DNA from: Mikania micrantha
Lineage: Eukaryota; Streptophyta; Magnoliopsida; Asterales; Asteraceae
Direction: 5' to 3'
NCBI GenBank assembly: GCA_009363875.1
Contig: CM018694.1
Coordinates: 1,054,001 to 1,118,000, forward strand
DNA length: 64,000 nt
Position 1 is the stretch's first letter. Every line of letters begins with the position of its first letter. Positions 9,810 to 20,342 of the stretch are shown here, in pieces. Below the pieces are notes generated by a model. It saw nothing but the letters and a program-made list of their open reading frames with translations, had not been told where the DNA came from and did not search any database. A program made the translations under genes and the position numbers.

Positions 9810-11934
9810 TGTGATAATTGCAGTTGAGAATTACGTCATTCGTGACGGGATCACATTTGGTCGTTCTAGAAATCCACGTTGATTTAATGATTGAAATTAT
9901 TACAGATCGATAGTATGCGAGAAATGATGAACGTGGGCGAAAACCGTGTGCAAAACGGAGTCCTGGATTGCCCGGAATCGAAAAACAAAGAAAAAGTTTT
10001 AAGTATTGATCAAATGGGCTCGTCGCGGTACGCGAAGGAGGGGTTGAGAGTCCTCAGCGGTATGCGATGCATGAAAAATATCTGAGATTCCCGAATTTCT
10101 TCGCGGTACGCAAAGCCAAATTTGGCTTCGGGTCGCGGTACGCGACGGGTGTGGCGGTGCAGAAAGTTGATCTTCTTCATCAGATTTCATGCAAAATTAT
10201 AATTTTATTCACCTCTCGAACTCTTTCACTCTCCAGGCGAAAAACACACACAAACCACCATCAAATCACCATCTCAAAGCCATCAGATCGCATAATTGAA
10301 GCCAGGGAACGTGTTTACAAGTTCTGATCGTCGTTTTAACCGCAGATATCCGTCAGATTAGGTAATGATTCGTTTTAACCTTCTAGTTTGATTTTGATTG
10401 ATTAGATCTTGATTTTGAACGTAATGACATAGTTAGGATTGTTGATTATTGCCTAGATGATGGCTAGGATTTATTATAAACAAAGAACACGATGTTTTAA
10501 CGGTTAAATCCTTGTTTTGATACGTTGTAATGACCGGTTTGCATGAAATCATACCCATTATCATCATGGTTTAACCCATTTGATTATGGCAATGTAGGTG
10601 ATTAGTTGGATTAATCTTTGAAATGCAAGGTTAAATCCAAATGTTTCAAACTAATCACGATCATTAACATACTCATTGGAACGATTATCTGATGTTTATG
10701 ATAACAGTCAGATTAGTATGTTAAACATGGTTATTACACCTATTCTAATGCTACATTGTGATATTTCATGATATTCGGGTAATCAATACAAGGATTGATC
10801 ATTCCTAAGCCATTAAGTTATCTAGAAACTGTTATATCATTTTAATCAACAACATTAACTATTTGGTTAATCCAAGACTATTCTGATTAATCAAGAGTGT
10901 CATCAACCTTGTATTAGGAATCTAATGCAATATAGATTCCTACATTATCATACATTGTATGATACAATATCAAAATAACTAATCTCAGTTTGATGACTGT
11001 TAAAGCAATGTCTTTGACATTGAACGTTCAGAAGGATCTAATCATTAAACTAGAACATAAATAACTCATTAAATATAACTAAATGCAGAATCATCCCTTT
11101 GATAAGCTTCGAGATATTCTGCTACATCTATATCATCAGGTGAGTTTCGTACAACCCCTTTTATTTTTAATCTTTTATAAATATCGGGGAACACTGCTGA
11201 ACTTTTATTGAACATATGATATGTATCACTGTTATCTGCGTGATTTCATGTGATTATTGAGAACTTGTGGATTTCATGGTATTTTGCCTGTACAACAGAA
11301 CTTTATCACAGTATCAAAAGACCTCATTTCTGAACTGTATCTAGTGAACCCGTGTGGGGCCGAATAGAAAACATCGATAGTACTATTGGCTGACAACCAA
11401 TTTGCGGGGAGCTTGCAACTCCCCTTGGTGCAAATGTTTGTTATCTATTTCCAAAACTTCTTAATGTAGTGATAAACATTAAGACAATGAGGCACCAAGA
11501 TATTTACCGACGGGTAATATCTTCACAGAGCAAGAACATAACAGTCCGAAAGGAACTAGATACGGGTCCCATGGTTATCTTGAACATGACATTTTGTGAA
11601 CTTATATCACATATCATATTGTGGAACATGAACTGTATGAACTCACCAGCTTTGTGCTGACGTTTCAAACTTAAACCTTTTGGCAGGTAAACAGTAATCG
11701 CCGGTGAGGACACACTTTTGTAGTATTTGCACTTGAATAATTTAGTTTTGTAATTCAACAAACTTAGCTGTGAATTGTAATAACAAACCTTCTAATGTAT
11801 TTACTTTAAGTTAATCTGTGTGCTTGTGATATCGGATCAAGTAAGTCACACTTCACCTCAGAGACATCACCACTATGCTTCCGCAACCGTTTCCGTGACA
11901 TCATCAACAGGTGACGAGAGGTGGGAGTGTGACA
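9810..11934. mobile_element. nested solo LTR with target duplication TGTAT
   Basis: The insert begins TGTGATAATTGC and ends GGAGTGTGACA, with TG...CA ends, and is flanked on both sides by TGTAT (9805-9809 and 11935-11939). Removing it restores the host LTR as GGGGTTGTAT followed by TGACTAAAT. At 2125 bases with no primer site, polypurine tract or pol it is best read as a solo LTR left by recombination. It carries four copies of a TCGCGGTACGCGA-like motif (10023-10145). Part of it (about 9925-9975) resembles the host LTR, so the families may be related. Orientation is probably plus. Confidence 0.8.
10023..10145 (+). promoter_or_regulatory. array of TCGCGGTACGCGA-like dyad motifs
   Basis: Near-palindromic copies lie at 10023-10035, about 10056-10068 (degenerate), 10101-10113 and 10133-10145. 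They are followed by AT-rich sequence (ATTATAATTTTATTC) that could hold the core promoter. The same motif, antisense, lies upstream of a TATA box at 16808-16980. Role in transcription is inferred. Confidence 0.35.
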
Positions 11935-13375
11935 TGTATTGACTAAATAAACCATCTAATATGATGTGGTTATGCCCGTGTGATACGGCGAACACCCTGG
12001 ATAGAAATAACGAGTTAAAAACTCGTATTGGAGATATCTTAACATAGTAGTTGTGCTGTCCGTTTGGAAACCCGAATTACGGTTTATGGGATATGTGAAT
12101 ATTTTTATGATCTTGCTAGGATATCCAGATTGTTAGGATTCCTTGAGGAAACGTGAGATCAGTGTACGATATTAAGTTTACCGTGCGGGACCAATCAGGT
12201 GAATTCTATGATGCCCATTTTATGTTTTAAAATGTTTTGGGCTGATATGCATACTGTTAATTGTTTGTATTTGACAATATTATATTTAAACTATGTTTGA
12301 GACCCCTTGTTTGTATAATTGAGTGTTTGTAAAACAACGATGTTGCCCGTGGGGTTGAACATGTCAAATTATATTTGGTCTAAACATGGTTTTGGGATGT
12401 CGTACTCCAGATAGTACGAGTCGAATGATTTTTAAATATACATAAAAGTGATGAGTTTTATGGGCATGGGGAAAATGTTTCGACACGTATTCTGATTGTG
12501 TGCCACTAGTTGAGACTAGTTGGACGATTTAAACGTTTTACAACTGTGATTTGGACAGAGGTCCTAAAACAGGTATTGAAAATGTTTCGGGCATTGCGGT
12601 GCTGGTTTGAGCAGGGAAAATGTTTTATAAAATAGTGATTGTGCAGTTTGTGTTAAAAATTTTGTTTTTGACTAATCTGTCGACTGTGGTCGACGGTGCC
12701 CTTGCTATATATGTTAAAACAAGCGACGTGCATGCATTTGTTGCCTGTTTCTGGTGGGAAACAGCCCTAGCATATGTGTCGGTATAGGGGGGTTAATTGA
12801 TCAGTTGACTGTATTTGGTTGGTGACGACCGGGCCTGCAGAGGGTGAACGTGACCCTAGACAGTGGCTTGATATTATTATAGATGCAATACAAGGACTAC
12901 CACACTGTGGAGTTGGCAGGTGGTAACCATACCGTGGACTTGGCGGATTGGTATTTGGGTTCTGGTAACCCGGTTATTGGTTTGAAACTTTTCTGCACAA
13001 AGTTTGTCTGTTATGTGATTTTGAAATTCCCTTTATTATTATTTAAAATGTGTCATGTAAATCTTTTCCTAGTTGTGTTATCTTACTTTTTGTATGATTA
13101 AAACTTAGAACTCACTAGTGAAAACTGATCCCTTTGAGTATGCATGTCAGGGAAAGATAAGGCTTCATGTAACCATGGCAAGGGCAGGTTGTGATATAAA
13201 GAATAGCATGCTGATGGAAATTTTGGCATATGTATAATGATGTAAATTATATCATGCTCGCATCTTGTATTGGAACTTGTGCTGTATTAATAAAAGTTCC
13301 GCTGCTTATCTCTGTTATACCATGTGTTCTGTTGTAATTCCGATTTAGTGATGGTTTCGGGAGACGGGCGTCACA

Positions 13376-13944
13376 AGTTGGTATCAGAGCCTTGGTTTAA
13401 CAGATTTTGAGTACTTTTAGTAGTACCTAAACTTAAACTAAGACTCAAAACACAAGTTCGAGATGTCAGTAAATATGCCAATGTAGCTAAATGTCTATTA
13501 CGCTTGCTTAGTGCCCTATTTGGTGATACTTTACACATATTGTAGTAAAACCCTTAGATTCATAAGTATAAAGAAGTTAGCATTTGCAATTAGCTACAAC
13601 AACTAATAGCTTAACTATACAAATGAGGCTCGGGAGTTAACCATGGTGTGGTTTTGATGTAGAACTGATAAGAATTGATTATAAAATGGAAGAAACACCG
13701 TAAGTTTCATGTTAGCAATTAAATGTCCAGATCGGACAACAAATGATCAGTAAGAGTTAGACCTATTGATAATGGTCTGAAAATAAGATGTGGATCATCT
13801 GTGACCATGACGGATTATAATTAGACTAGTAACAATATAAAGTAATAATTACAGAGGGCCCTGTACTTATTTATTTATCGTCCTACTGTCATCTAATTAT
13901 CCATCATACTAGCACTGATATGTCCGGCATCTTATTGATTTCAG
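13376..13944 (+). repeat. second, truncated leader copy of element C
   Basis: The 569 bases from the primer site TTGGTATCAGAGCC through CTTATTGATTTCAG repeat 4249-4817 nearly base for base. Similarity stops exactly after the CAG that forms the predicted splice acceptor before gag. Unrelated sequence (CCATGATATGC) follows. It is evidence that a second copy of the element once continued to the right. Confidence 0.8.
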
Positions 13945-14680
13945 CCATGATATGCTTTAACCGGTCGACCGAGACTCCATTTCAATGATAGTTTCCTGAT
14001 TGATTTTTATTTACCTTTAAAGTTAAGATTTTCCCTAAATCCCCAAGAACCCTAATTTACCAATCATCCCCAAATCGTTCCATAGAGTAAATGTTAACTG
14101 AAATTGATATGGGGCAATTGTTCTACTCCTTAAATCGATTCTAATGGAGTGTAAACATACCTGTTTTGGTTCAGCTTAGATCTTGTTCAGGTTTGAAATA
14201 GGTTTCGGCCGTTCTTCATTCGATTCTTGGTTCTAGAGCAATTTTAGAGACGAGGGATGATATGTTTAGTTTCGTATAATCGATATAATGAATAACCCCA
14301 TGTTTATTCGCGTTAATTCAAGCCGAACGTTCGACGTTAATTTTTGTGTTAATGTTGCGGTTATGTGATCTTTAAAGTAGGAATAAACGCTCGTAATAGC
14401 TCGTTTTAATCGTTTAAATACGTTAGACATTCGATTTAGGTAATGGGGTGTAACAACACAAATCAAATGGTGCATTAAAAGTGGGTTTTGAGGTGTAATT
14501 GGCGCATGGCCGGATTCCGGTAGGTTTGGCCGGACTTAAGGCTGGAAAAACGTGAAGGGGACTGGAAGGGGGGTCTAGGTTTGGGAAATCTTCAAAATTA
14601 GCCCATAGAGATTTCTTTTACCTATTTTTAACCTAAAATTATTTTTACTTTCAAAAGTTTTTGATTTAATCATTCTAAAA

Positions 14681-14683
<3 letters not shown>
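13945..14683. repeat. unassigned sequence, possibly an antisense LTR or promoter fragment
   Basis: No coding region is supported. On the minus strand there is a stretch that reads like a plant leader followed by a donor (AACCAAAACAG then GTATG, around 14160). The family cannot be named. The block contains several CGTTTAA and TCGTTTT words and ends at the TTA microsatellite. Confidence 0.3.

Positions 14684-14757
<74 letters not shown>
14684..14757. repeat. TTA trinucleotide microsatellite, about 24 units
   Basis: An uninterrupted run of TTA/ATT units. Read on the minus strand it gives a false poly-asparagine ORF. It is probably length-variable between individuals. A short GT run follows at about 14878-14891. 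Confidence 0.95.
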
Positions 14758-16500
14758 TTTAAACATTTAAACATTAAACTGCTATACATTTTCTTTTATA
14801 AAACATAATATGTCCAAATGTTTTATTTTATACAATTTATGATAATTTCAAAAGTCATGTATTATATGTATATATAGGTGTGTGTGTGTGTATAGGTCAA
14901 TATTTATATATAAAGTATCTAAGGGTGTGTATATTATAATAATAATATTAAATGATATCAATTTATTAACTTTCGTTAAGATTTACAATCGAATAACATC
15001 GTCGAAAATTTCTGTCAAAAATTTCTGCCGGAAATTCTCGGATATTATTACAGGTTTTGTATCAGTAATAAACAATAAATGTTTAAAGTAAATGTTTGCA
15101 GGACTACATATCATTACACTGCAATATCGATTGATAGCTAGTCAATACAGTTATATTATATGTGGGTTCGAAACCAAAGTTGACTGCATGCCTCCCGCCA
15201 TGTCCATCACACAAGACAATGGCAAATGTGTTTGGTCAATTTTGCACCCATTCCGACCTCCAGTCGGGTTGGCCTCCCAGGCGCGATGTTAGGCGCCTCG
15301 CGCTACTAACGGTTCGAGATGTGTTTGTGAGGACTTGAGTTGTGATGTGTGCCACACATATACATATAGTTATAAAGCATGGCCATATGTATCCAAAATA
15401 TGTTTTTTGTACAAAAACAGTTTGTAATGTAATGTTTTCTCCCTCCAAAGGTAAAAAATATGAAAAGGGGTCGTGAACTCACCATCCAAGGTCGCATACC
15501 CAGACGGAAACTAAGCTCCCACTCACGACCCATGTAACAAGCTACACCAAGTAAGAAGTGTAGAATTGTTTGGGTGTGTTCGCAACCTATGAATGCTAGC
15601 ACCTGCTAGTGATTACCTATAATCATATAGTTCGTGAGTATGTGTTTTGTGGTGTGTTGTATCCCATACAATTCCAAGCATCGGTGTGCTCAACCGAGTG
15701 TTTGTGTGTTGACTAGACGAATCGTTGGTGACACATTTGTTGTATTTAGTTTGTTTATGTGTTATGTAAACCTTAAACGCGAGTAGGACATTATCATGCA
15801 TCCTACAACGCTAATTATAGGACACGTATGAAATCGTAAGAGTTTCCATTTCTGGAAAGTTACCATTTTTTGGAAGTTTCTATTTTTGGAAAGTTTAGTT
15901 ATGAAATCTCAATTCTTCCAACTAATACTTCTACTAGGTTTGTAAAAATACGTTTAACACCAAAAATATATCTTTTGTGCATAAATTACCATTTATGTTA
16001 TTTTGCCCAAAATAAAGTTTCCATTTTTGGAAAGTGTTTGTTTTAAAACTCGTTTTCACAAGGAAAAGTTCCAAATACGTTTACAAATCATTATTAAACA
16101 TATTTCAATAATCTTAAATCATCAAAACATGTTAAATCATTGAAACCCCTCATTTAATTTTCAAAAGTTTCCATAAATATCAAGTTACTATCAAAATCAT
16201 GTTTTTCCCAAATCAGACTATCCAAATGTTTTTCTGAACACTTTAATAAACATTTGACACCATCTAGACATATTTAACATGTCTAGATCATTACAAATCA
16301 ATAACATGCAACTAAAAAGTTTCCTATTATAGTAAGTTTAACAAAATCATCCTTAAATCAACAATACCCAATCCTAGATGATTTCTAACTTCAATCTCAG
16401 TCAAAATATATCAAATAACATCCAAGAACAATTGAAAATTCATGCATGTGATCAAACACACTTGCATGTGGGTTTTTTGCCCATGCATGTACGATCTAAC
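14758..16500. repeat. unassigned repeat-like sequence
   Basis: AT-rich in its first 400 bases and again from 15840. GC-richer at about 15180-15330, where it contains TCCAGTCGGGTTGGCCTCCC and GGCGCGATGTTAGGCGCC. From about 15840 words such as TTTCCATTTTTGGAAAG recur. It may be the downstream part (U5 side) of the antisense LTR-like block that follows. No gene is supported. Confidence 0.3.
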
Positions 16501-17060
16501 TAAGAAGGAACTATAAGAACTACCTTAGAACCTAGGATTCGAGCTGAACAGATGCTAGTTGTTCCACAAGTGGCTGGGAATGCTTCTTTGTTGAGTAATG
16601 GCTTCCAATCACTTCTTTTGAAGCTCCAATGATCCAAGAACACTCTAAAACTGTAAGAAGAGGTTTGGAAGGTGTTTACAGAAGGTTTTGGGGTTGATTA
16701 CTGGAGTTTTTGGTCGAGTAATAGTGCCAGGGTTTTGGTGTTTGGGTAAAGAACCCTAGTTGTGGAGATTGCGGTTGCTTATATAGACTTTTTAATCTGT
16801 GGGACTCGTCGAGTACCGCCGTGAATAAAATAGTCGGGTTCTCTCCCGATACATGTCGTGTACTGCCAACGTGGATATAATTGGTTGTGGCATACCGTTA
16901 AAGAATTCAGGGATTCAAAAATCTTGCCTAAGCTTCTTGTACTGTGAAGCTTTTCGCCGAAAGGCTTCGCGTACCGCGAAGGCTTCAAGTTTCAGATTTT
17001 TCGATTTAGTTATTCGATTTCGTTTGCGTTTGATTCGTAGAGTCTATTCTAAACGTCTAC
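16501..17060 (-). repeat. antisense LTR-like promoter fragment
   Basis: Read on the minus strand, CG-rich motifs (TTCGCGGTACGCGAA at 16966-16980, CGGCGGTACTCGAC at 16808-16821 and degenerate copies between) lead to a TATA box (TATATAAG, about 16779-16786). A plant-like leader follows (AACCCTAG, ACCTTCTG, ACCTCTTCTTACAG) and then a donor-like CTAAG followed by GTAGTTC near 16520. The motif is the one found in the solo LTR at 9810, which suggests a related family. Ends and target duplication were not found. Confidence 0.4.
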
Positions 17061-17686
17061 TTCATGTTAGCACATAAACACAAAATGACACATTTTTTTT
17101 ATTATTGTTTGTCCACCAACGTTCGCGTAATAAAACTCGCGTGTGTTTCGATAATTCCTTTAATTACCAATGATAGTTTGTGTTCGTCTTTACAAACGTT
17201 TGCACACTTGATTAAACATAATCAAGGTGTAATGCACAATTCAATAATTCCTCTAATTATTGTTTTGCAATTATGTTTGTGTTTGCCACACTTGATTTCC
17301 AAGACCAATGTACAATTCGATAGTCCCTCGAACTATCGTTTCGCAATTGTTTGTGCTTAACTCATTTAATTAAACCTAATTAAATGAAATGCAAGAAGTA
17401 TGAATGTGAAATACAGAATTGTAAAGGTTTCATTTTACCTGAAATTTCCTGGTGTCACAAAAAGAAGGGAAATCATACATTGGCCATCATCATCTACTCC
17501 CCTTCGTCTTCCTCCTCCTCAACAACAAAAACCCTCTACCAATCTGTCAATGTTGCTTCACATGACTTTAGAGAATGCTAAGAGAAACTATGAAGTTCTA
17601 CAATTTGTGTGCAATCTTAGGTATCAAATCAACTTGATCCTAAGTCAAAAATAAGTGGTTTTGGCTTCATCACTCTGGAGGGAGAT
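17061..17686. repeat. spacer with three diverged repeats, then copia 3' tail
   Basis: Between about 17150 and 17358 three imperfect copies of a block of 80-100 bases recur, each holding ATAATTCC or ATAGTCCC, then a TAATTATTG-like word, then TTTGTGTT. The last 300 bases lead into the copia LTR at 17687 and end with the purine run CTGGAGGGAGAT, which serves as its polypurine tract. No intact pol can be read upstream. Confidence 0.4.
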
Positions 17687-18116
17687 TGTTGAAAAATAAG
17701 GATTGTTTAGCCTCAACCACACCTCCCAACCTTTGAGCAAAACCACTGTGAAGCTTAACAACTGAATAACAACCGTAGAAGATTCACAAAAGAACAACCG
17801 CGGAAAATTGCTCTCAACCACTGAGCTTCATTCTTGGAACACAACCATGGATCATCCTTACCTTGGAATACAACAGCTGAGTCAACAATGACAACCGCGG
17901 ATCAGCATCCGCAATTGAACACTAATCACACAGCAACTGCTTACAACCACGGAAGAGCTAAATATTGAAGAACCACTGAAGACTTAAGTTTCCGTTGTTG
18001 ACTTTCTATCAGTTGTTGTACTATTCCGTTTGTATCAGTGTCTGTAACTTTGTTAGATGTTGGTCTTATTATTTTTGTCTTGTAACATTAAATGTTTGGG
18101 TATTTATATCCCAACA
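17687..18116 (+). repeat. 3' LTR remnant of a Ty1/copia-like element
   Basis: The 430-base block begins TGTTGAAAAATAAGG and ends TATATCCCAACA, so TGTTG and CAACA form its inverted ends. The purine-rich CTGGAGGGAGAT stands directly before it, as expected of a 3' LTR. The flanks (GAGAT, TTCCC) do not match, so a solo LTR is less likely. Short size and position suggest Ty1/copia. Internal sequence and the 5' LTR were not found. Confidence 0.55.
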
Positions 18117-19035
18117 TTCCCTGTATTTTTTTTGAATTTCCTGATAATTTGTTGCGCTATTTCTTTATTATTCTTCTTTTAGATAACTTAACAAACTATT
18201 AAAACTACCAAGTGTTTGACTTAAGAGGGACTTTATACCTAGTTTTTGACCAAGAGTCTAAATTCGAATATACCTGGTAAAAAACTACTTGGTCCAACAT
18301 CTTGCTTCCAAAACATCTATCGATAGATGTGCTCCTGTGTTTGCCACTACAATCACATACAAGCCGTATCGATTTTAGTATGGCCTCCTTTCTTTTATCT
18401 TACGGTGAATATAATGTAACTATTGTTGACTGCTATGTTTTTTACCCAAGCCATCAAATCATAACGAGACTTAATTTCTTAAAAAAACACTACTGTTAAA
18501 TTTATACATATATAAAGCTAATAAGATTAATGTTAACAAAATGTCACGCCTAATTGATGTCCCACAACACTTTTGTGTTACTATATTTGTTGAAATAATC
18601 ATGACTGCTTTGTTAAGGCTCAAAAGGTTCACTAGTTTGTTCATAACTGCCTTCTTGGTTGTATGAAATTTTACATTCAAATCCAAACTCCTGATTGTTT
18701 TCGTATATGTTAAAAGCTCAATGTAAGGTTTAACATAAGCTTCAATGTAAGGTTCTTTATTTAAATCTAGGAACCTACTCATGCGGTAGAATTGAATGTT
18801 GGGATCTTCATTTAAATTTGGCAACCCTTGCAACCTACTCTTGGCGTAACAGGATTGGACGACAGGGTCCTCCTTAAACAAAAATTTTATTAGTATTTTG
18901 TTAATAAATATCCGAAAATAAAGTTAAAGTTTCATAACAATATTGTAAATAAGTAAGGTTGAATGAAAGAATTGAATTAGAATAAGAAATATGAAGTGAG
19001 CTGAATGATATGTTTGATTGATAAAACTAAAAAGA
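18117..19035. other. spacer, no supported gene
   Basis: AT-rich sequence. A 136-codon minus-strand ORF spans 18471-18881 and holds LNEDPNIQFYRMSRFLDL, but I recognise no family, no second exon and no promoter, so I do not call it a gene. The last five bases before element A are ATTTT (19036-19040), its left target duplication. Confidence 0.4.
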
Positions 19036-19040
19036 ATTTT

Positions 19041-19590
19041 TGTTAGTGCATGTTTGTAATTGTTTGCTATTCAAAAGTTGTATTTATTTTGTTTTTGTAA
19101 AAGGTTCGGCTAGTATATGCATAAGGTTCGTTTGGCCCACGAACCTTGGCATGTCAGCGAACCTATTGTGGTTGTTAGGTTTAGCGAACCTATAGGCTGT
19201 CAAAGGTTCGGCGAACCTTTTGAATGGTTTTCATAGGTTCGTCTAGCGAATCTAAGGGTTCGTCCAGCGAACCTTAGGGTTCGGCTGGCAAACCTTAGGT
19301 TCGGCTAGCAGTAAAAGGTTCGCTGGTCCAGTATCTATAAATAGCAGGTTTGTTTGTAGATCTGGACAGAACTTTGAGAACTTTCAGAATTTTGTACAGA
19401 TTGCTAGAAATTCTCTGTATTTTCTCTGTGTGAGAATTGTCTTCTTGTAATCATTTGTTGATAATACAAGAGTTGATTATTGAATTGCTTGTGTTCTTTG
19501 TATTTCTACATATTGACTATGGATTCCGCACGTAGTTAATAGTTCGTAGGACTTCGTATTCGATCCTGATCGGTTTCAACCAAACCAACA
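19041..19590 (+). repeat. LTR1 of element A
   Basis: It begins TGTTAGTGCATG and ends CCAAACCAACA, followed at once by the primer site GTGGTATCAGAGCG. TATAAATAG lies at 19336-19344. The 220 bases before the TATA box hold 13 copies of GGTTCG or its complement CGAACC. Confidence 0.93.
19103..19344 (+). promoter_or_regulatory. U3 promoter of element A: GGTTCG array plus TATA box
   Basis: Thirteen GGTTCG/CGAACC words occur between 19103 and 19322 on both strands. A perfect inverted repeat lies at 19202-19220, with arms AAAGGTTCG and CGAACCTTT around one base. The TATA box TATAAATAG (19336-19344) follows within 14 bases. Such dense dyad sites just before a TATA box suggest a binding platform for a dimeric plant factor. 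The factor is unknown. Confidence 0.6.
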
Positions 19591-19591
19591 G

Positions 19592-19603
19592 TGGTATCAG
19601 AGC
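19592..19603 (+). promoter_or_regulatory. primer binding site of element A
   Basis: TGGTATCAGAGC, one base after LTR1, matches the complement of the initiator tRNA-Met 3' end. Element B has the mutated form TGGTATTAGAGC on the minus strand next to its 5' LTR (34036-34047). Confidence 0.88.
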
Positions 19604-20342
19604 GTTTGGTTGAGGTTCTACACTACAATTTCAAAGAATTCAAGCAATTGAAGATTTGAAGATATTTGATGGATCAAATTCTCTCTTCTTGATTGATTTT
19701 CTGGTGATTTGTGACTGTGTTTATCATCAATTGTTGTTGAATTACAACAATTGAAGTTTTGGAGGTGTTTCGGTAGAGATTTGGGAGGATTTTTTGAAGT
19801 TTTGGAAGGTTTCCCACTCAAAAATTTCAAAATCTGCGCTACAGGTTCGTGGGACGAACCTGTGACTTGCTGAAGACAAAGGTTCGCTGTTATTTTGGTT
19901 TTTCAGAGGTTCGTTTGATAGTTCGCTGAAGGTTCGGCAGAGGTTCGGCTATTGTTCGGCGAAGGTTCGGCAAGGATTTTGTCAAGGTTCGGCAAGTTTG
20001 GGTGATAGTTCGGCAGAGGTTCGCTGTTTACTGTGTATAGTTCGGCTGAGGGTTCGTTTGAACTAAAGGTTCGCCAGTTTCTTGGTTTGTCTATGCAAAG
20101 GTTCGTGAGTTTCAAGGTTCTTTGCTCAAAGGTTCGCTGCTCAAAAGACAAATTTTGTCCATAGGTTCGGCTGAGGTTCGCCTGAAGGTTCGGCTAAGAC
20201 GAATTTTAGTCCATAGGTTCGGCTGAGGTTCGTCTGAACGTTCGGCTAAAACAAAATTTTATGTGAAGGTTCGGCTGAGGTTCGTTTGAGGTTCGGCTAG
20301 TGATATTTTGGAAAAAGGTTCGCTGCTTACATTTCTAAAATC
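19604..20342 (+). promoter_or_regulatory. leader of element A with a second GGTTCG array
   Basis: No coding sequence is expected before gag. From about 19843 to 20332 there are well over 20 GGTTCG-type words, often in the pair GGTTCGGCTGAGGTTCG. The array is transcribed, so it could act as RNA structure or as DNA sites. The mirrored array before gag of element B (33430-33790) shows that the feature belongs to the family. Confidence 0.5.

Larger units (their letters stand above)
9030..13375 (+). repeat. middle LTR of element C, split by a nested solo LTR
   Basis: It begins TGTAACAATCGG and ends GGGCGTCACA like the left LTR. The LTR proper is 9030-9809 plus 11935-13375. The stretch 9810-11934 is foreign. 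It carries TATAAATAG at 9579-9587 and the conserved splice-donor-like GCGAGGTAAGC at about 9735. About 480 bases at 12165-12645 have no counterpart in the left LTR. Confidence 0.85.
2464..13944 (+). mobile_element. element C: decayed Ty3/gypsy element, LTR-internal-LTR-partial internal
   Basis: The element reads LTR (2464-4248), primer site, gag-pol pseudogene, polypurine tract, LTR (9030-13375), then a second copy of the primer site and leader (13376-13944) that stops just before gag should begin. A full element with two LTRs should end at 13375. The extra leader therefore means a former tandem pair sharing the middle LTR, with the rest of the second copy lost. The polyprotein order gag-protease-RT-RNase H-integrase is that of Ty3/gypsy. 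Stops, frameshifts and a deleted integrase core make it inactive. A foreign solo LTR lies inside the middle LTR. Confidence 0.88.

Noticed and set aside
14575..14766. Minus-strand ORF with a long asparagine run
   Set aside because: It is only the translation of the TTA microsatellite.
18471..18881. 136-codon minus-strand ORF
   Set aside because: No recognised domain, no supporting promoter or splice sites, and AT-rich spacer context. It could be a remnant but cannot be supported.
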